Positions 36,501-49,290 of a stretch of DNA of 64,000 nucleotides are shown here, piece by piece. The stretch covers positions 26,664 to 90,663 of the forward strand of contig WBMW01000427.1 of assembly GCA_013396635.1 (NCBI GenBank), in the 5' to 3' direction. Position 1 is the first letter of the stretch. Each line of letters starts with the position of its first letter. Position numbers and translations under genes: made by a program. The stretch is from Penelope pileata. Lineage: Eukaryota > Chordata > Aves > Galliformes > Cracidae. A model generated the notes under the pieces. That model was not told where the DNA came from and ran no database searches. It saw only the letters and a program-made list of their open reading frames with translations.

Positions 36501-38685
36501 TTAGTTAAGCAGCCTGCTTGATGGGAAACAAAATGTTCAGCAGTTATGTTGGGAAGATTCACCTGTTCACTGAAGAACTGCCTTCTCAAAATCTGAGAGG
36601 AAAAAAAAATACTTTACACTTCACCAAATTAGTGTTAAAATTTTGAGGTTAAAGGATACGTAATGTATTCAGAGTAAACAAGGAAATAATTTTCACACCC
36701 AACTGTGTAGGAGATGCGAAAGTCTATGCGACAGAGTAAAGAGATATTGCAGTTTCTCATTCTTGGATGAAAGAATATGCCCAAATATTCTATCCTAATT
36801 TCATTTTTATGCTTCCTACTGTAGGTCACTTTTATAGGTACTATCTATGATATGACAATCTATAACATCTTGCTTTTAATGAACAAAGCTGAAAAGACAT
36901 GAAAAAAACTGTGATGTTGTTTAACATGTGTTGAAAAAAGTACCAGGAGGAAGATTTAACATTTTTCCATGTGTCTGCTTTGAAATGCAAATTTATTTCT
37001 ATAGACATTCATTTCCAGAGGAATTAAGAAGTTTCAATAAATACTGTTTCAGTAAGGTTGGCTACTGAAAGTTGTATGAGATATGAAATAAGCACATAAA
37101 AAAAATTACGATTTAAAGTTTTAAACGTAAAATCTGTGTCAGGTTCTCTCTTATTATGTGATAACTCTTTGGAGCTGTTCTATAACTCTAGATACATTCC
37201 TGACAGTCAGCTTTCTTTTTTCACTGATGAATAAATAAACTTCTGAACAGTTTTGAGTTGCTGAAGATCCAAATGCAGTAACGTCTTAGCTCAGCTGTAA
37301 TTGTTAACATAATAGCGTAATTTTAATAATTTGAAACCACCTCCTTTCTTACAATCTGAATCTCTGTTGCATACGTGGTACTTCTTGTCAGTTAGGTCTG
37401 TTTCAAAGCTATAAAGTATGTATGACATACTACACTGGGTCTATATCAGTCTTGAACTTAAAATCAAGCTTCTGAAAATATTTTATCCCAGATACTGTTC
37501 ATATGGATTATTATTTTTTTTTCCTGAAATGGATGGTGAGAGGACATCTATTACAACAGTTGTCATTTTAGAAGCTAAATTTCAGCAATGCATTTTGAAG
37601 TAAGGACATAATTTTTTTTTTTTAATGCAGTATTTCTGTAACACACAATCTACAACATGATTCTCTTAGCAAGTTCTAACCTTTCCAGGTTCTCTGATTT
37701 TAAAAGATAAGTAAATGCTTCCTTAGTTTCCTTTTAAAACTCTACTCTTTAGCTCCATTTTTTTATGTTGATAGTAGAAATTGTCAGGGCTGACAAACTT
37801 TCAGAGTTACTGGTATGGCATCGGCAAACATGTCTTTGGTACTTATCAAAATATGCCTTCTTTGTGGAGTGTAGTGCAGATAAATACCTCTGTTGAGGAG
37901 CTGTGTTGTTAAAGATTTTTGAATAAATATTAAGTAATGGTGTCTGAGGAATGTGGAAGGGGAAAGAGAAGTGCCTTTTTCCTTCCTATATAATGGCCTT
38001 TACAAATACTGAAATACTGGATGGGAACAATTTTTTTTTCCTGGATGACCACTGAGCTCCCTAGCCTGAATTCCATTACTTGGAGAAGTATTCTGCAAGA
38101 TGGACTGGAACTGGAAAGTTCTGACATGAGTATAGTCATATTAGATCATACCTAATTGTTTTCTTGAGTAACATAAGTAGAGTTACTGGGATACATGCTT
38201 GTGAAGACTAATTACCTCTGTTGTGTTCTGCTGCCTTGGAAGTATGATCATTCAGCAGATATTGACTAAATAAAATGATTTGTCTGGAAATTCAGTTTGA
38301 CTTTGGCCTAGAGCATAGAAAAGAAAGAAAAAAGAAAACAAAAAACAATCAGTAATCTTTAATGTTACTAATGATCAAGTTTTGATTTTGAGAATTTCTC
38401 AACACTTGTCTTATTAGATGGAAGTGTAATTTCTGTGCTGCAGAAAGAACCACACTTGAATGTAATTTCAGCCTACAGGTTTACTGCTTTCCTGATTCAA
38501 ATACCATCATTCCAGATTGATGGAATTTATTACCATGTGAAGCTTTGTTCAGGAAACAGGGACAAAAATAATATACGGTGGCCTTCACTGATACCTTTTA
38601 GATGGATTGTTAAATTCCAGCTTTCTCTCTGTGTTCTGAGAGCATTTTACAAATGAGGTACATCAACAGACTTGGCACCATGATC

Positions 38686-39116
38686 ACTTCCAGGGGATCC
38701 TGTTCCAGTGCCCAACTAGCCTCTCAGTGAAGAACCTTTTCCTAACATCCTATTTGAACTTCCCCTGATGCAGCTTCAAGACATTCTCTCACACCCTGTC
38801 ACCAGTAGTCAGCACCTCCCTCTTTGCTTCCTCTTGTGAGGAAGTTGTAGACAGCAGTGAGGTCACCCTCAGTGTCCTCTTATCAAATCTGAACAAACCT
38901 ACTATCACAGAATTGATAGTAGGGGTTGGAAGGGACCTCTAGAGATCATCGAGTCCAACCCCCCTACTATCCTCACCTCCTCATTTTAAGTTGTGCCCTC
39001 AGGTCCTTTCACCATCTTTGTAGGACATATTCAAATATTTGTAAGTCATTCTTATATTTTGATGCCCAAAACTGCACACCATACTTGAAGTGGGGCTACA
39101 CCAATGCTAAATACTT
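38686..39116 (-). mobile_element. Old CR1 LINE fragment, antisense, interrupted by a younger CR1 tail
   Basis: CTGTTCCAGTGCCCAACTAG, CTCTCAGTGAAGAACCTTTT and GATGCAGCTTCAAGACATTC run to TCTGAACAAAC at about 38897. After the nested insertion the same element resumes with TTTCACCATCTTTGTAGGAC, GCCCAAAACTGCACACCATA and GTGGGGCTACACCAATGCT. Order and orientation of both halves fit one CR1 copy split by a later event. Confidence 0.85.
38907..38962 (-). mobile_element. Nested 56-bp CR1 3' tail with target-site duplication
   Basis: ACAGAATTGATAGTAGGGGT, then TGGAAGGGACCTCTAGAGAT and CATCGAGTCCAACC, is nearly identical to a young chicken-type CR1 3' tail in reverse. It is flanked by the direct repeat CCTACTATC (38898-38906 and 38963-38971), read as a 9-bp target-site duplication. 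It splits the older CR1, so it is younger. Confidence 0.75.
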
Positions 39117-41996
39117 CAGCATTCACTTATTTAATGTTTAAATAACAAAATTCTAATCTAATCTAGTGTCCCAACCTTTTTCATGATTTGTTGAAAAAGA
39201 TTGCTATATCTCAGCTGAACTGCAAAAGTAGAACATATCGGTAATGTCCATTCACATATGGAGGACTATGAACTCCGACACGTAACTAAGGGCTGCATGG
39301 ACTTCCTGTAACCTCCTGAAAGACCACAGGTGGTGCAGGTTTGGCACTGCCTGCCTAAATAAGTCATTGAGGCAAGGTCAAATCAGTGTGACAATGAACT
39401 GATGGAGCTACAAGAAAAGTTCTGACAGCTTCTGAAGAACTTCTGTACGCTGTATCTGTGAGGAGGGTAACAAATCTCTGATCTAAATTGAGAAGAGATT
39501 GGAAATCTCCATGTAAAGAATGCAAAACCATTATTTGATAAAAGTTGCAGCAACACAGTGCATGTTACAGCAGATCTGACCTACCTGTGACCAGCTGGCT
39601 GTTAATCAAGGACTTCTCTAAATCAAGCTGTTTACTTAGGATTTGCTAAATGGGCACTGCAGCTCTTTCTTATTCCATTCTCTACCTTATTCTCCTTTTC
39701 CTCTCTGCTTTGTAGAGCTGCATTCAACTACAATATGGTTGCAGATTAGCTCTCAAAATGAATCATTCTAAGATAATTCTTGTGATTTAAATGCAGTCTG
39801 TTACCTTTTCTGCATGAAAAGTGAATTCCATGAAGGAAGATCTAGTTCAGTAATTACAGTCTGTTGAAGTCAGTGGGATTTCTGGTGAAGCAAAGAGTTA
39901 TCGAGCAGTATATAAAGGGACTAGAATTGATATACAGTTATTAAATGACTACGTGAGCCATTAAAGAAGAAAAGCTGTTGGTGGTTATAAAAGCTTATAA
40001 TTATCCCTGATGGAAAAAAAAAAATGGAGTAAAGTGCAATTTAGGCTGTATGATAGAAAAAACTTTCCATTGCCAGACCAGACAAAGAACTGAAATTTGC
40101 TTTAGGAGCTTATTCTGAAATAGTGAGCTGGATAGGAGATACAGCTTTTCAGAAAATCTGAAAAAAAAAAAGTCGCCTTTTAAAATCTTGTTAACCAGAC
40201 TGTGGGTTTGGACAGTAATTTCCTTTTTGGCTAAATATTTCATATTATGAGTTGATGTGAAGGGAAATGTGTAAATGTGTGTCAACATCCTTGGGTGGCA
40301 TGGCCCCAGCTGCAGCGCTGGACAGCCTCTTAGATCAGATGCAATCTGTCCTGAGATGGACAAGGTCAGCCCTGGCAGCCTCCCAAGACATGCAGAGTGG
40401 TGGTGGTCTAGGAGAGGAGCTGTGATACCACATTTTCGGTTAGTGAAATGGCTCATGGATGAGCAGGGAGTGGGATACAGCTGTTTTGCAAAAGCTGGAC
40501 AAATCACGATAGATTTGGAGATTATATTTGAAACACTGGATCTGAATGTGATTTTTATTGTGTAACCATAGTATAACAAAGTGTTTATCAAGGGTTATAC
40601 TCTGGAGAGCTCAAAATCTGTATAATAACGACTTTCAAGAATGACAATATCAACAAGAAGGTTGGTATGGTGGATAAAAGAAATGTAGAACAGATGCCTG
40701 TACAAATAATCACAAAGTGCAACTGATATATATTGCATTTGTTGGAGAAAATAAATAGCCATCCGTATATTCTGATACACATGTAAAGTTATGGATACAA
40801 GACTAATCGTTCTGTGTGAAGTAAAAGCCCTTGAGCTTATTAAAAGCATACACAATGTGATTGAGACCCACTCCTCATGCAGCTGAGGGGCCACAAAAGG
40901 ACTAAGACTCTTCTCTGAACCTATTCTGTGGTAAATGAATGCAAAGTTCTCTGCAGGATAGGAAGAAAACATGAAAAAGACAGAAATGCATTTTTGTGGG
41001 AAAGGAGCTGAATGAGGTGGACTCATTTCACTTTCTCAAGGCTTTTTAATTCTGAATATATTATTTTGCTCTGATACAAATCTCCTAATAATGCTTGAAC
41101 GACGGAGAAGAATCAAATGGAGGCACCTGTTGAGAAGGATGTGGCGCTGTGCTGTTGCCATGCAACCCACAGCAGGAGCATTTTGATGATCTGACTGTCT
41201 ATTTGGACATGCTGATCTGAGCTTGGAATGAGAAGGTTAGAAATAGGCTTTGAAAAAAACACCTGTAATTACAATATGCAGTAATTATCAAGTCACTTTA
41301 TTCAAGTTGGCTAGAAATTTTAGGGGAAATTCTATACATGTCCTAGCTGTATTTTGGAAAATCATAAAAATGCTTTGGTGCTCAGGGCTCTAGCCTCATT
41401 TTCTGTAATCAGAGGAAAAAAGAATGAAAATTAGGATGTCTGGAAGTCTGGAAACCAAAATGTTTTCCCTGTCTTACAGGAAAAAATCTAGTTTTGTTGT
41501 CTGTGTGTCAAACAGCCACTCAAATTCAATGTTTCTTTCCCTTTGCCAGAGAGAATCTACCCAAGAAATATCTTGAGCTGTTCAATAAGCAATAATTGTA
41601 ATAGTTTTACATATAGAGCATAGATCTAGAACATCTGTACTTATTCATAAATGTTTGAAAAAATATGCATAAAATGTTTTACACTTTTATGATTTATCAT
41701 CCATAATATAACATATAATAATACTTGAAATTAAGTAAAATACAGACTTACAGAAGTAATTTTTTTCTACATCAATGGCAGATAATTTTTAGCTTGTGAT
41801 GTAAAATATTACAACGACTTCAGTCCCTTGTAGCTAACATAAAGTTGCAAAGACTTAATGTTGATGAACAGCTTGCTTGGATGCCTTTCCAAGGATCTGC
41901 AAAGCATTAAGGATTTCAGAGTGATTAACTTGCACCTGGTTTGCAGCAACCCTCACTGTCAATACAATATGAAAAATTGAGCACAGTTCTGCCAAA
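39117..41996. other. Intergenic, no gene seen
   Basis: No recognisable exon. A 196-codon open frame on the minus strand at 40001-40591 has low-complexity, non-protein-like content. The 40.26-40.56 kb part is GC-richer than its surroundings but unrecognised. Confidence 0.5.
41154..41166. promoter_or_regulatory. RFX X-box-like palindrome
   Basis: GTTGCCATGCAAC fits the RFX X-box pattern (GTTGCC, short spacer, GCAAC) on both strands. Isolated in intergenic DNA, so function is uncertain. Confidence 0.35.
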
Positions 41997-42665
41997 AAGG
42001 ATTTGGGGGTACTGGTGGATGGCAAGCTGGACGTGAGCCAGCAATATGCCCTCACAGCCCAGAAAGTCAACTGTGCCCTGGGCTGCATTGAAAGAAGCGT
42101 GGCCAGCAGGGCAAGTGAGGTGATTCTGCCACTCTACTCTGTGCTGGTGAGACCTCACCTGGAGTACTGCACCCAGATGTTGACTCCTCAGCACAGGAGA
42201 GACATGGACCTGTTGGAGCGTGTCTAGAGGAGGGCCACAAAAATGATCCAAGGGATGGAACAGCTCTCCTATGAAGACAGGCTGAGAGAGCTGGGGCTGT
42301 TCAGCCTGGAGAAGAGAAGGCTCCGGGGAGACCTGATTAGCAGCCTTTCAGTACTCAAAGAGGGGTTATAAGAAAGAAGGGGACAGACTCTTTAGTAGAT
42401 AGGACAAGGAAAAATGGTTTCAAACCAAAAGAAGGGAGATTTGGATTGGATATGAGGAAAAAAAGCTTGTCACGATAAGAGTGGTGAAGCACTGGAACAG
42501 GTTGCCCAGAGATGGGGTGGATGCCCCGTCCCTGGAGACATTCAAGGTCAAGCTGGATGGGGCTCTGAGCAACCTGATCTAGCTGTAGGTGTCCCTGTTC
42601 ATTACAGAGGAGTTGGACCAGATGACCTCTAAAGGTCCCTTCCAACTTAGATGATTCTTTGATAG
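41997..42665 (+). mobile_element. CR1 LINE 3' portion including the end of ORF2 and the 3' UTR
   Basis: The longest CR1 here, about 670 bases, 5'-truncated. The first part encodes the ORF2 C-terminus (DLGVLVDGKLDVSQQYALTA and onward through ILPLYSVLVRPHLEYC). The second part is the 3' UTR (AGCCTGGAGAAGAGAAGGCT, GCACTGGAACAGGTTGCCCA, AAGGTCCCTTCCAACTTAG). It ends with a decayed ATGATTCTTTGATAG tail. Confidence 0.96.
42003..42227 (+). pseudogene. CR1 ORF2 (reverse transcriptase) C-terminal remnant with nonsense codon
   Basis: About 74 codons of CR1 ORF2 C-terminus stay in frame, then end at TAG 42225-42227. At that place related copies read CAG (valine-glutamine-arginine-arginine), so a single C to T change broke the frame. 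After it the frame still reads RRATKMIQGMEQLSYEDRLR, the expected continuation. Endonuclease and the main RT domain are missing. Confidence 0.88.
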
Positions 42666-43498
42666 CTCAGTGAGAATGAGCCACGTCGCATTTCATGCGT
42701 TATTGAATTCAACAACGGACTGGAAGTGAGGTAAGATAATAAGCAGCCACTTCAGGAAACAAGAATTCTGGCTGAATGAAAAAAAGTGATGTTCTGACTC
42801 ATGGTTTTCTTTCATGGTTGAATTCAAATGAAAATGAATATTCAAAATGAAAACAGTAAAAACAAGAATAGACTTTATTCAAAAATAGACAAAAGCCTGT
42901 TATTTGGATGCAAGTTCAAATCCCTAGCCTTTCCTGCTCTCAGAAACTTGCATTCTAAACTTGAGAAAATTTCTATTGTCACTGCTGTTATTACTTTAAT
43001 GTTAGACTTTCACAAGAAGTCTTTTTTTAGAAATTTGATTTGTTTTTAAGTCTCTGTATATTTGTTTGTCAAATAAGTGCTACAAAAATATAGTATACAC
43101 TTTATTTGAAATCCTAATTATGCCAGACATTTATGGAAAGTCCACTGTCTGTTTTACTGGGCTTATCCTTTCATATGCACATGCCATATTTCAGAACACA
43201 GCGGGACTGCATAAAATACAAGGGCTGGGGACTGGCTAATATTGAAGGCTATCATTAAGGAAAATGAAATTAATTGGGTTATGCATTATGTGCTGTTGAT
43301 TCTTACAGAAACACTGGAATGAAACAGCAGGCTTTCTTGAGAAAGGACAAAATCATGTAAACAAAGCATCAAAAACCTCACCAGGAAGCATTAAACTTCT
43401 GAAAACTAGAAAGAAATTAACCATAATTGCTAGCCTACTGAGGAGGTTATAACCAGAGCCTTTTAAACACTGCTTGTACTTTTGCAAGAAGACACGCA

Positions 43499-43513
43499 TT
43501 TTTTTTTTTTTTT
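43499..43513. repeat. T15 homopolymer
   Basis: Uninterrupted thymine run. Confidence 0.9.
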
Positions 43514-44194
43514 CCCTATGGAGATGAGATCTACTGAACTGGCTGCTTTTGCTAATCTACTGCTGTAGAATTCCTGTAGTCAGGTACTATACAGAGGGAG
43601 AAATTATGGTATTGACTGCATTTAACCCAATTTAAAATGGGTGTGCATCCCTGCATAAGCCTGCTGACCCTTGCTGGATTTTGCAAGGCAATTGGCAAGC
43701 CACAGCTCCTACTGCATGTAGAGTTTGATTCTACTGTCATCTATCCCCTTGAATTTTATGCAGCATATAATTCTATAATGCTGCTGGGATGAGGCTGTCC
43801 CTTTTGCATATTAAGAGGAAGAGAGCTGAATAGCAGGAGTCTTTCACTCTCCACCCCTTCCCACAATGTGTAGCGAGCCTCACGTCCCTCACTTGCAGCA
43901 TGAGCTTTGAGCTTTCCTGGCCCAAGATCTCCTGTTGCCAGTGGCAAGGCCGGCAGATTTGCAGTCTGATCACCACCAGCTTTTGGCATGACAAGTGTGG
44001 ACCATGGATGTGGTACCGTGCTAATCCGGGGGTTTGCTGCCTTGTTGGACCTCATGTGTAAAGGCTGCTAAATGCAGGCACACTTCAGCTGCGGTTTAGG
44101 GACTGCTGACACTTTGCCATTTGCTGGATCAATGTTTTGCTTGTTAAGTGGCTTCATGATCAGTCTATGAGCCCTTGAGAGTGAAAAAGATAAG

Positions 44195-44288
44195 CTTTTT
44201 CCCCCCTTTTTTCCCTTTTTTATTTTTTTCCTTTTCATTTCCCATTTTCTTTCCTCTTTTTCCCTTTCACTTTTTCTTTCCTTTTTTT
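44195..44288. repeat. 94-bp polypyrimidine tract
   Basis: Almost only C and T with rare A, for example CTTTTTCCCCCCTTTTTTCC. Such tracts can adopt triplex structure. Confidence 0.9.
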
Positions 44289-46281
44289 AAAGTTAAGAAT
44301 GGGATTTATTAATATTTCCTACCCTAGCTGTTCTCCTTTTTGGATTTCAGAGAAATTTCTGAAGCTAGAAGGCTTCAAGTGTGTTTTCTAAAAATATTTT
44401 ATTAATGGAAGTTGCTTTGTTTTGCTGATTTATCTACCTCCTTTTGACATTTAGTCGAGAACACACATGGATGCTCAGCCCTGTGTTAACGGGTTCTTGA
44501 GAACTGTCTTCACGGAATCTGTGATAGACCCTTTGGTGATCACATCTTTTTCACAGTTCATACCTGTTACTTTTTTCATACCTTCATACCTGTTACTTTG
44601 TAGAGCAAAACCCACTCTTTGGTGCTCAGCTTATTCATCTTACATTAATTAATTTCATTAGTCTTCTTAGTTTATTTGAAAATTCAGCTATTCTTCAGAG
44701 TACATTTTTCCTGCATACAGAAATGTTTTTCCAAACCCCGGTCAACTGGATAGGACTACAGATCATATTTAAATACAATGCTCAGACTGTCATTTCCTGC
44801 ATTTTGTTTGAGAAGTTCTTGAAAGTTTTTTTCTCTCAACTGATAGCAAGAAAAATCTAGCAAGACTAGCTATCACCCACTAATACAGAAATGTGGAGGT
44901 GGAATGCTGTGTCACATGCTTTTCAGTGATAACACAGCTTGGGAAGCGGAAAGAAAAATAGAAGAACAAAACTTATCTCTTATCAGTCTTTAAAATGTGC
45001 ACATACGTGTTTCCTAATGTTTCCAATTTCCATCATAATGAATCTTGAAAGATGTGTTAGGCAGTGATATGTATAGTTTAAAATGATTGGTTTAAGCAAC
45101 TGTCCAAGATGTCAGACTTACCTGAAGACAAGTCAGATCTTCTGATATTTTCTTCGGCATTAGTAGACACTACAGAAGGCTCAGTTAAGAAACATTTATT
45201 GTGTCCTTATATAACATTTCTTCTTTTTAAATGAAAAGGAATGCTGTAACATGTCTCAAGTCTATAAGCATATATTTAAACAATGGCACTGACTCTCCCA
45301 TTGGTTAATCTAGTACTTGCACGCTTTCCGTACAATTAACAATCCTCTTGCCTAAAGTTGGTATCTGAGTGAAGCAGATGGGTATAAATATCCCTTTTAG
45401 GCTTACAAGCTTCAGAATTAAAACTTAGGTCTCTGTTACTATAGATAATAAGGTAGGGGACTGTTGGAGCACTGGAAGCATTTTCTTAGGATCAGCAGGA
45501 AGTTGTAACACTAGTTCAGACCAGTGCTGCACCAAGGCCATGCCCTGCCTGCAACCAATTGCAAGAAATGGGATAATTTCTTCAGATCCTTGTGGCAGCC
45601 TGTAAACCAGTGATGACAGTGCAAAGAAGCATGTACTGCTCCAATGTCTTTGGCATATTTCTCTTCAATCCCTTCTATTGTAACTCTAAATGCTTTTACA
45701 GTATCTCCTAACCTATTTTGAATTCTGTTCAGCTGTCTGCTTAGCTGCTATTTGTGACAATGAAGTCCAACATGTGGAGCATTCACTCTCTCTTAGAGAA
45801 TTACTATTTCTATTGTGCAATATAAACTTGATGCTTTCACTTTCATGCACAGGTTAGGGACCGTCATCTTGGCTTTTTAGGCTCGTCTAGCTTTCCTTGG
45901 GTATGTTCAAACACTCTGTGTAAATGCTGCTATATTTACCCCAAGACTAAGACTTCAATGATGTTTCAGTTGCTCATGCATACTGCCTTTGAGAAGTAAC
46001 TTGACGCACTTCCTTATCTGCTTCCTCTAGAAGGGTTCAGTTTTATATGGACTTGCAAGAAAGAGACGAGAGACAAACACAGCAAATGATAAAGTGCACT
46101 GGATCTATGAATAAACTAAATAATGAGCATGCATTGGCTTGGACGATTTTAATGGGCAAGGATTATTAAACAAGCTGATAGTCTAACTACAGCCATACAA
46201 AGGTAATTGTCACAACACTTTTCTGTTGCATTTCTATGGCTACATAAAGGTAATTCTGTAACAATTTCAGTTACACAAAAA

Positions 46282-46304
46282 TGTAATTTCATTTTGAAAT
46301 TACA
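46282..46304. repeat. Perfect 10-bp inverted repeat, 3-base loop
   Basis: TGTAATTTCA, loop TTT, TGAAATTACA. Confidence 0.85.
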
Positions 46305-48328
46305 CTTTCGTTTCATTTCAATTCATGAAAACTCAAATGAAGTTCCATTCAGTTTCTTTTTTTACCTCTTTTGTAGATCCAGAAAGATGTTTTGCCATTC
46401 CCAGTTTCTTAATGTTAGCTATCTCCTCATACTCATGACGCTGCTATTACACTTGTTCACAGGCATTTTATCAGATGGATTAAAGCAGATGGGCTTGCTT
46501 TCTCTCTTGTTTCCCCCCATCTCCAATTTGGCTGTAAGGAAGGGTAAATGTCTTGCATCTAGTGAACTGCTTGCACTTTTATATGGGAAAAAAAAAAATC
46601 AAAATCCGTTGAAGTAATTCTTTAGCAATATTAAGTAATTTGCACCTGAAAAATTACGGTTCTGAACATTTGAAATTGAAATTGAACAGGAAAATTCATA
46701 AATCAGTACAGGATGGATTTTTCTCCTCTGAACAACAGAAAACAATTGAAATGCAAAATTAATAATTTTTAATAAACACTTTATTTCAACTTTTAGTATT
46801 GCCAGCACCTTTAAAAACTTGAAATTAATATTTATTCCATTTAGCAATACTGTTAAACAGGTTAGTTGTATAAAGCTCATACTTTAGTTGCCTGTAAATT
46901 CAGGTATGTGTCTCTGAAAAGCTCCCGAGATGCTCATTCTGCTCCATAAGGAGAAAAACAAAACCAACAGCTCCTTTGTCCAAGGCACTTCGTGCACTCA
47001 TGAACAGCTATCAGGTATGTTTTCAAATATCTCAGCTGCTTGTTTCACTGAAAGCATCAATTTCCAAACAGAAACAGATGTGACTGATTTTCTGCTCCAG
47101 CCAGCTGAAGAGTTTTGTACCAAGAAGCCCAGGATAAAGCTGTGGGAGGCTGGGCACTGCTGCATTGTCAGAGGCTGCCTCTTGTACAGGCTGTGAGGGG
47201 AAAAAACAGCTTGTTGTGGAATAAGACTGAGTTGAGCTGAGATGAGCCACTGCCCAGTCTGCTTAAGAAAATAACAGTGTGAGCAAAATATTTTAGTAGA
47301 GGCTAAAGAGAAATGCAAATGTGTTTTCGTTTGTTTGTTTTAACAAAATACTGCAAAGGAAAATTAAGAAAGTGTTTATAGCCAGAAAAATGTCATGACA
47401 AGAGATAACAGACAAAGGGTTTTGGGAAAGGTCCTGTCTAGAGGAGCTTGAACAGACCCTTCTCAGTCCTCGCTCACTTTGGGAAAAAAGGAGTTCATTT
47501 TTTGATAATAATATTAAAACGGTAACCTCATTGCTTTTTTAAATTATTATTTATTTGGAGAAATTCAGAAGACCTCCAATCTGGCTTAATGAGGGGATTT
47601 GAAAGGTGGATACTATGGATGAGTCTCAGGTATAAGTGAAAACTCTTGAAAAGTGCACCTACCCACCAAAACTGCATTTTGCTGAGAAGTAGAATGCATC
47701 TCCTCAACTACATTGAAAGACTTCAGTCCTGTGGCCTTGAGACTTTTTCGTAAAAGTGTTTTTAAATTCATGACCATTTGATTTTTTGTCATTCTCTTTT
47801 GTTAGGTTGGTTTTATTGCAGATTGGGTATTTGCATATCAGAAGCTGATTTCCTATGTGCTGTTTGGCTACTGTGAAATCTTTTTAACCTGCTTGGGAAT
47901 AAATTAATAATTCAGTCTCTGATTAATCAACATTAAGGGTTATTTTTCTGACCTTGTAACCCCTCTGAGTCCTTTCTAGCTGGTGACACTCCTTCTGGAA
48001 ATGTAGTTACAAAGCTGGGCACTACAGTGCTACCATTAGATTGTGGTGCTTCTAATACTTCAATGTGCCTTATTCCTAACCTTCCTGGGCATAATTCTCA
48101 TATATTTAACATATTCTTTATAACTATCACCTTTATTTGCATTTCATTGCTGTCAATTTATTGTATTTCCCATTAGTTATATAGTGCTAAGAAGGAGAGA
48201 TCTGTTTTCTTACAGTGTTCACACACTCACTATGGATTTTAAATGAAAGGGCATTCTTTCTCTTGCACTTTAAAACATTTTCAGATAATTTCCCTTTATC
48301 ATTCACATCCATATATCTTTATTTTTTG

Positions 48329-48377
48329 GCCTAGACGATCTTTAAAGGTCCCTTAGCCCAAATTATTCTATGATTCT
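48329..48377 (+). mobile_element. CR1 3' terminal fragment
   Basis: CTAGACGATCTTTAAAGGTC, CCTTAGCCCA, then ATTATTCTATGATTC: the last 49 or so bases of a CR1. Confidence 0.78.
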
Positions 48378-49009
48378 CCTCCTCTTCATCCTCTTTATGT
48401 ACTCTTTCATGGTAAATGTTTTTCTCCTTTTTTCATTTATTCACCTTGAGTTTTGTCTCATCTTTCTGAACATAAAAATCAACCATACCTTCTACTGACC
48501 ATATTAGAAGCTAGTCAACCTATGGGCACTGGAGCAATTATTTAACAAGTGATTATTATTTTTGTCACAAACATTCAGGAAAATGCAATAGGAATCATTT
48601 GTTAGATATTTAAAATACATGTAAGGGGGAGAACTAAAGGTTCCACCTACCTGTCTACAAACGTTAATAAAATTGTCAATCTACTGCCTGTTCAGAAAAC
48701 AAAAATCAGAGCTGATTGCAGTCATTTTCATCCTCACCATTTTCAGTGGCAGAAAAAAATTACAGTGAAGCAAAGCCTACAACAGTCCAAATACAGTTTA
48801 GTACATATAATTTATCTCTCTACCCACACTCAATTAAGCAGCATGCTTTGAGGCTTGTCTAATTTCCTTGTTCCAATACACAGACACCCACCATTGAAGT
48901 TAATGTTTTTTTATTTTATTTTACAAAGCTATTCCAGCTATGCTAAATTAGCAGGAACATTTTAATCAACATTTTCAGTGGATAGTCCCTCACCAGTCTC
49001 AGGGGTATT

Positions 49010-49290
49010 ACAGTTTGGTGCACGCAGAGGGCGTGCTTGCTTAAACACATCTGTGCACTGACATATGGTCAGCTCATCGCGTGAACAGAGACAGACTGGT
49101 TGAACCATATTGTTTGATCATAGCTGTAATAAGCGTAACTAGTATCTCAGCGTTCACTTTTTTGCTCTCGTGCAGTTTGCGGAATGGAATTACAATCTGA
49201 ATATTTGAAAAAGCATGCAGATGACTGACATTTGGAGAATTATTGAGAAAGCAAAGCTTGAAATCATGACAGCTTCTTGCCTCACTGTAG
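49010..49290. promoter_or_regulatory. Candidate conserved non-coding element
   Basis: An AT-rich desert patch that unusually keeps several CpGs (CACGC, GCGTG, ATCGCGTG, AGCGTAA, TTGCGGAA) and contains the inverted repeat GCACGC-AGAGG-GCGTGC at 49020-49036. No repeat family or coding signature is recognised. Retained CpGs and complex sequence suggest constraint; this is inference. Confidence 0.3.

Larger units (their letters stand above)
27088..38685. other. Gene desert, no coding exon seen
   Basis: AT-rich sequence with no recognisable gene. Holds one decayed CR1 tail, a dispersed direct repeat pair and low-complexity runs, listed separately. Confidence 0.5.

Noticed and set aside
40001..40591. 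Minus-strand open frame of 196 codons, the longest outside NPBWR1
   Set aside because: Composition is not protein-like (F/S runs from T-rich DNA), with no domain, no recognisable homology and no promoter context.
42914..42924. tRNA B-box-like GTTCAAATCCC
   Set aside because: No A box at proper spacing upstream and no foldable acceptor or anticodon stems.
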